From Pseudomonas sp. GM41(2012) (GTDB taxonomy: Bacteria > Pseudomonadota > Gammaproteobacteria > Pseudomonadales > Pseudomonadaceae), in assembly GCF_000282315.2 (NCBI RefSeq), contig NZ_AKJN02000005.1:186001-250000 (forward strand): 64,000 nucleotides of DNA, given 5' to 3'. The notes under the pieces are model-generated. The model had not been told where the DNA came from, did no database searches, and saw only the letters and a program-made list of their open reading frames with translations. Position numbers and translations under genes: made by a program. Position 1 is the stretch's first letter. Every line of letters begins with the position of its first letter. Below, piece by piece: positions 60,429-64,000 of the stretch.

Positions 60429-60536
60429 ATCTGGATGCAATCTAGAAATAACCGGATTAATCTGCTCGTGCAACCCCCTTTTTCAAAGGCTGCTCATCGC
60501 CTGGGGCCGGTTGTTTAGCGCTAAAGGAGTGTTCAG

Positions 60537-61226
60537 ATGACCGAGAAAAAACTCGAGACCACGGTCGACCGCGTCTACCAAGGGGTTTACGAGGCGATCA
60601 GCAAACGTTCATTGCGTCCCGGGATGAAGCTTGGCGAAGCGTCATTGGCCGAACTTTTTAATGTCAGCCGGACGTCGGTTCGTGCCGCGCTCAAACAGTT
60701 GGAGGCCGATGGCCTGGTCACCACCGAGCCCAACAAAGGGGCGTCGGTGTCATTGCCCAGTGATGAGGAGATTCGCTCGCTGTTTGAAACGAGGCGCCTG
60801 ATCGAGATCGGCATCGTCACCGAGCTCTGTCGTCGTCGTGATACGGCCGTGACCCAGGACCTGCGTGATCACCTGTTGCTGGAGGATGAAGCGCACCGCA
60901 GTGGCGACCATGAACGGTTGATTCATCTGCTGGGTGAGTTCCACATCAAACTCGCGCAAAGCCTGAACAACCCGGTGTTGCTGGACTGGTTCCGCAAGCT
61001 GATTTCCCGCGCCTCGCTGTACGCCGCCGCGCTGGATGACGACAGTCACGAAGCGTGCCGCGACGATGAACACCTGCGGCTGATCGAGTACATCGAAGCC
61101 GGCAACCAGAGCGCCGCGATCGAACTGACCTGCATGCATTTGAATGGCATCGAGAAGGCCATTCTCGACGTCGCCGCCACACTGAAAACCGGCTACCACC
61201 CGCTCAAGCACCTGATCGAGGTTTAG
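60537..61226 (+). CDS. GntR-family (FCD-type) regulator
   Basis: The 229-residue protein has a winged helix at about residues 10-75 (LAELFNVSRTSVRAALKQLE) and an FCD effector domain at about 85-215 with ETRRLIEIGI and HIKLAQSLNN. FCD regulators usually sense small organic acids or related metabolites through a bound metal. It is divergent from the PotA-like operon and probably controls it. The ATG follows AAAGGAG. Confidence 0.94.
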   Translation: MTEKKLETTVDRVYQGVYEAISKRSLRPGMKLGEASLAELFNVSRTSVRAALKQLEADGLVTTEPNKGASVSLPSDEEIRSLFETRRLIEIGIVTELCRRRDTAVTQDLRDHLLLEDEAHRSGDHERLIHLLGEFHIKLAQSLNNPVLLDWFRKLISRASLYAAALDDDSHEACRDDEHLRLIEYIEAGNQSAAIELTCMHLNGIEKAILDVAATLKTGYHPLKHLIEV

Positions 61227-61242
61227 CGTTCTGCGCCGATTC

Positions 61243-61333
61243 CCCTGTAGGCGCTGCCGCAGGCTGCGATCTTTTGATCTTGCCTTAAAAAAGCAAAGTC
61301 AAAAGATCGCAGCCTGCGGCAGCTCCTACAGGG
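61243..61333. repeat. REP-type palindrome (GGCTGCGATC type)
   Basis: CCCTGTAG and GCTGCCGCAGG with the core GGCTGCGATCTTTTGATC form one arm, with the inverted copy ending near 61333. It separates the FCD-type regulator gene from the hybrid kinase gene. Confidence 0.9.
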
Positions 61334-61523
61334 TAGATGCTTCGCACCCCAACGGGAGTAGGCTCCCTCGCCACAAAAGCCCCGCTGCCACAGAGGTTTA
61401 GCGAATCAGCTAACCTCTATGAAACCATTGGCGTCGGTGAAGCTCGAAACAAACGGGCACGCACCGTCCTCATGCCGTTGCGATCCCTTAAGCCAGTCAT
61501 CTACAGGGATACAGAGTCAGTCG

Positions 61524-63635
61524 ATGCAGTTTCTAGACGATAGCCATGGGTGTGCAGGCTGGAACGGTGAAATGGCCGGGCGCATCCGCGCGTTCGACTG
61601 GAGCCTGACTGAGCTTGGGAAAATGGACACTTGGCCCAGAAGCTTGTGCAGTGCGGTGCAGTTGATGCTCGCGTCCCCACTGCCGATGGTGATGCTGTGG
61701 GGCCGACCCGGTTACATGATCTATAACGATGCGTACTCCAAATTTGCCGGTGGCCGCCATCCTTACCTGTTGGGTTCCCCGGTGGAACTGGGCTGGCCGG
61801 AAGTCGCCGAATTCAATCGGCATGTGGTCGATACCTGCCTGGCCGGCGGCACCTTGTCCTATCGCAACAAAGTCCTGGAGTTGCTGCGCGACGGGGTTCC
61901 CGAAGACGTCTGGCTGGACCTCTATTACAGCCCGGTGGCGGATGATGGCGGGAAACCGGCCGGGGTCATGGCGATGGTGGTCGAGACCACCGAGCATGTG
62001 ATTTCCGAACGCCGCCGTCAGGCCGCCGAGGACGCCTATCACGCCGACAACGAACGGGTGCGCCTGGCGCTCAATGCCGGGGCTTTGCTCGGCTCGTTCG
62101 TCTGGGACATCAAGGACAATGTGCTCTCCGGTGATGAGCGTTTCGCCCGCACCTTTTCCTACCCGCCGGAGCAAAACCTGGCCGACCTGCCAATGGACAT
62201 TGCCGCAGCACGGATCCATCCCGATGACCGCAGTTGGGTGCAGGAGCAGATCGATCAATCAGTGGAAACCGGCGAACCGTTTAACGCCGAGTATCGGGTC
62301 CTGCGCCCGGATGGCAATTATTTGTGGGTGCTGGCGAGCGGTGGCTGCGAGTTCAATGAGCAGGGCGAACCGTTCCGTTTTCCCGGGGTGTTGATCGACA
62401 TCCACGAACGCAAGACCGCCGAAGAATCCCTGCTCAAGTTCACCCGCAACCTGGAGCAACGCGTTGCCGACGAAGTCGAAGCACGGCTGGCCGCTGAAGA
62501 ACAACTGCGTCAATCGCAGAAACTCGAAGCCATCGGCGGCCTCACCGGTGGCGTGGCCCATGACTTCAACAACCTGCTGCAGGTGATCGCCGGCAACCTG
62601 CACTTGCTGGCGCGGCATGAACCGGACAACGCCAATGTGCAGCGCCGGGTCAACGCTTCGATTGCCGCGGTCGAACGTGGCGCCAAACTGTCTTCGCAAT
62701 TGCTCGCGTTCGCCCGTCGTCAGCCCTTGTCGCCAGCGGTCTGCGATCTGCGGCAGGTCTTCGATGGGCTGGGGGAATTGTTGCAGCGGGCGCTGGGGGA
62801 AACCATCCAGATCAATGTCAACGCGGCCGAAGCCCTTTGGCGCATCTACGTGGACCGCAATCAACTGGAAAACGCCATCCTCAATCTGGCGATCAATGCC
62901 CGTGACGCCATGAGCGGCGAGGGGACCATTGATCTGAGCGCCGAGAACATTGCCCTTGATAGCAAGTTTTGTGCAGGCAAGGGCATCGTCGCCGGCGACT
63001 ATGTCTGTGTCGCGGTGGCTGACAAGGGTATCGGCATGTCGCCGCAAGTACTTGCACAGGCTTTCGAGCCGTTTTTTACCACCAAGGCCGATGGCCAGGG
63101 CACGGGGCTGGGCCTGAGCATGGTGTTCGGTTTCGTCAAGCAGAGTGGCGGGCATATCGAGATTTCCAGCGCGGTCGGGCAGGGCACTCGGGTGCGGCTG
63201 TATTTCCCTCGCAGCCTGCGCCCGATGCTCAACGAAACGACACGACATGCCCCGCAACAGCGAGGCGGACACGAAACCATTCTGGTGGTCGAGGACAACG
63301 AGGCGGTGCGCAGCTCCGCGGTGGAGTTGCTGAGTGAAGAAGGTTATCGAGTGCTGACGGCGGCCAACGGTGACGTCGCAATGCAGATGTTGCTGGAGGG
63401 CGCCGTGGTAGACCTGATTTTTACCGACGTGGTCATGCCCGGCCTGATCAAAAGCGCGGACCTGGCCGCCTGGGCCAAGGTGCAGACGCCACCGGTGGCC
63501 GTGCTGTTCACCTCGGGCCACACCCGTGACATTATCTCGCGCAATCATCAGCTCAGCCCGGATACTTATTTGCTGAGCAAACCCTATGGCCCCGAGGCGC
63601 TGACCCAAATGGTGCGCACCGTCCTCAACGGCTGA
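61524..63635 (+). CDS. PAS-containing hybrid sensor histidine kinase
   Basis: The 703-residue protein has no membrane helix and is probably cytoplasmic. An N-terminal PAS-like domain (PLPMVMLWGRPGYMIYND) is followed by a second PAS-PAC domain (residues about 190-310), a coiled coil, and a kinase core with H346 in GVAHDFNNLLQVI. The ATPase has NLAINARDAMSG and GTGLGLSMVFGFV. A C-terminal receiver domain (ETILVVEDNEAV, phospho-acceptor D635 in FTDVVMPG) makes it hybrid. The chosen ATG has only a weak ribosome-binding site. No separate response regulator is near. Confidence 0.9.
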   Translation: MQFLDDSHGCAGWNGEMAGRIRAFDWSLTELGKMDTWPRSLCSAVQLMLASPLPMVMLWGRPGYMIYNDAYSKFAGGRHPYLLGSPVELGWPEVAEFNRHVVDTCLAGGTLSYRNKVLELLRDGVPEDVWLDLYYSPVADDGGKPAGVMAMVVETTEHVISERRRQAAEDAYHADNERVRLALNAGALLGSFVWDIKDNVLSGDERFARTFSYPPEQNLADLPMDIAAARIHPDDRSWVQEQIDQSVETGEPFNAEYRVLRPDGNYLWVLASGGCEFNEQGEPFRFPGVLIDIHERKTAEESLLKFTRNLEQRVADEVEARLAAEEQLRQSQKLEAIGGLTGGVAHDFNNLLQVIAGNLHLLARHEPDNANVQRRVNASIAAVERGAKLSSQLLAFARRQPLSPAVCDLRQVFDGLGELLQRALGETIQINVNAAEALWRIYVDRNQLENAILNLAINARDAMSGEGTIDLSAENIALDSKFCAGKGIVAGDYVCVAVADKGIGMSPQVLAQAFEPFFTTKADGQGTGLGLSMVFGFVKQSGGHIEISSAVGQGTRVRLYFPRSLRPMLNETTRHAPQQRGGHETILVVEDNEAVRSSAVELLSEEGYRVLTAANGDVAMQMLLEGAVVDLIFTDVVMPGLIKSADLAAWAKVQTPPVAVLFTSGHTRDIISRNHQLSPDTYLLSKPYGPEALTQMVRTVLNG

Positions 63636-63638
63636 GCC

Positions 63639-63676
63639 GATTGATCGTTCCCACGCTCGCTTGGGAACGATCAATC
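63639..63676. terminator. perfect 15-bp hairpin after the hybrid kinase
   Basis: GATTGATCGTTCCCA pairs exactly with TGGGAACGATCAATC across an eight-base loop, right after the kinase stop. It is one of the common GTTCCCACGCTC-type pseudomonad repeats and may act as a terminator. Confidence 0.8.
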
Positions 63677-63752
63677 CTGTAGGAGCCGAGCTTGCTCGCG
63701 ATGGCGGTGCGTCAGACACACCGCTATCGCGAGCAAGCTCAGCTCCTACAGG
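63676..63752. repeat. REP-type palindrome (GAGCAAGCTCGGCT type)
   Basis: CCTGTAGGAGCCGAGCTTGC and its inverted copy flank a short central segment, giving arms of about 33 bp with one or two mismatches. It is the same repeat family as the copies near 42306 and 56434. Confidence 0.9.
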
Positions 63753-63791
63753 TGAACCGCATTTCTTTGAACCTTCCAATCAAGGCTGCTC

Positions 63792-64000
63792 ATGACTTCC
63801 AATCCCCCCTCCGGCATGGTCAGGGTGCGCGGCGCCCGGGAACACAATCTCAAAAACGTCGATGTCGACATCCCCCGGGATGCCCTGGTGGTGTTCACTG
63901 GCGTGTCCGGGTCGGGGAAATCGTCGTTGGCATTCTCGACCCTCTACGCCGAAGCGCAACGCCGCTATTTCGAATCCGTGGCGCCTTATGCGCGGCGCCT
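63792..64000 (+). CDS. UvrA-family ATPase, N-terminal fragment
   Basis: The frame opens at an ATG and runs to the window edge. The 69 visible residues give [20 protein letters not shown] and Walker A in [21 protein letters not shown], both typical of UvrA. The next stretch reads [12 protein letters not shown]; in housekeeping UvrA this place usually reads YVESLSAYARQF, so this may be the second, UvrA2-type copy. The rest of the gene is outside the window. Confidence 0.85.
   Translation, partial: MTSNPPSGMVRVRGAREHNLKNVDVDIPRDALVVFTGVSGSGKSSLAFSTLYAEAQRRYFESVAPYARR

Noticed and set aside
19416..63752. REP palindromes considered as CRISPR repeats
   Set aside because: They are scattered inverted pairs, not evenly spaced direct repeats, and no cas genes are present.

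Overview
The window reads as chromosomal DNA of a Pseudomonas, most likely of the fluorescens group. The supporting signs are an arcDABC arginine deiminase operon whose ArcA is 418 residues with the catalytic cysteine at 406, a lexA2-imuA-imuB-dnaE2 mutagenesis cassette, many REP-type palindromes (GGCTGCGATCTTTTGATC and GAGCAAGCTCGGCTCCTACAG types), and dense ATGA-coupled operons with high GC at third codon positions. Product names come from reading sequence motifs only; no database search was run.

Layout. 1-5.1 kb: an operon with a TauD-like dioxygenase (cut by the window edge), a BKACE-type beta-keto acid cleavage enzyme, an MFS transporter, a DsbA-like oxidoreductase, a small Rieske protein and a YeiH-type exporter, probably a catabolic island for an organosulfur or quaternary-amine compound. 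5.2-18 kb: an AraC/OruR-type regulator divergent from an RBBP9-like hydrolase and an operon of DUF1302, DUF1329, YCF48-like, RND/MMPL, acyl-CoA dehydrogenase and AlkK-like acyl-CoA ligase genes, best read as uptake or export plus activation and oxidation of a hydrophobic carboxylic acid. 18-25.1 kb: DUF5064, arcC, arcB, arcA, arcD, then a second divergent arcD-like antiporter. 25.1-29.7 kb: a DAHL-type membrane sensor kinase, an extra FtsH and an Hsp20. 29.7-32.1 kb: a scrambled accessory patch with phage-gene remnants, one lipoprotein gene and a tRNA-Ser(UGA). 32.2-39.3 kb: a Bax-inhibitor-like membrane protein, an Lrp regulator divergent from an EamA exporter, a FUSC protein with a GapN-like dehydrogenase, a Dyp-type peroxidase and a Gfo/Idh/MocA oxidoreductase.

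39.5-47.0 kb is the most intriguing region. A GntR/HutC regulator, an adenylylsulfate-reductase-like flavoprotein and a 2[4Fe-4S] ferredoxin are followed by an SsuABC-type transporter, a HEAT-repeat protein and a DUF971 protein. No canonical sulfonate monooxygenase, ATP sulfurylase or Dsr/Qmo genes are present. The arrangement suggests uptake and redox processing of a small anion or sulfonate-like compound by an AprAB-like enzyme, with the last two genes as possible maturation factors.

47.2-52.9 kb is the SOS mutagenesis cassette under a palindromic LexA2-like operator. 53-61.2 kb holds a PotABCD-type transporter coupled to two amidohydrolases and a flavin-reductase-like protein, divergent from an FCD-type GntR regulator. 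61.5-63.6 kb encodes a soluble PAS hybrid histidine kinase, and the window ends in the first codons of a UvrA-family gene.
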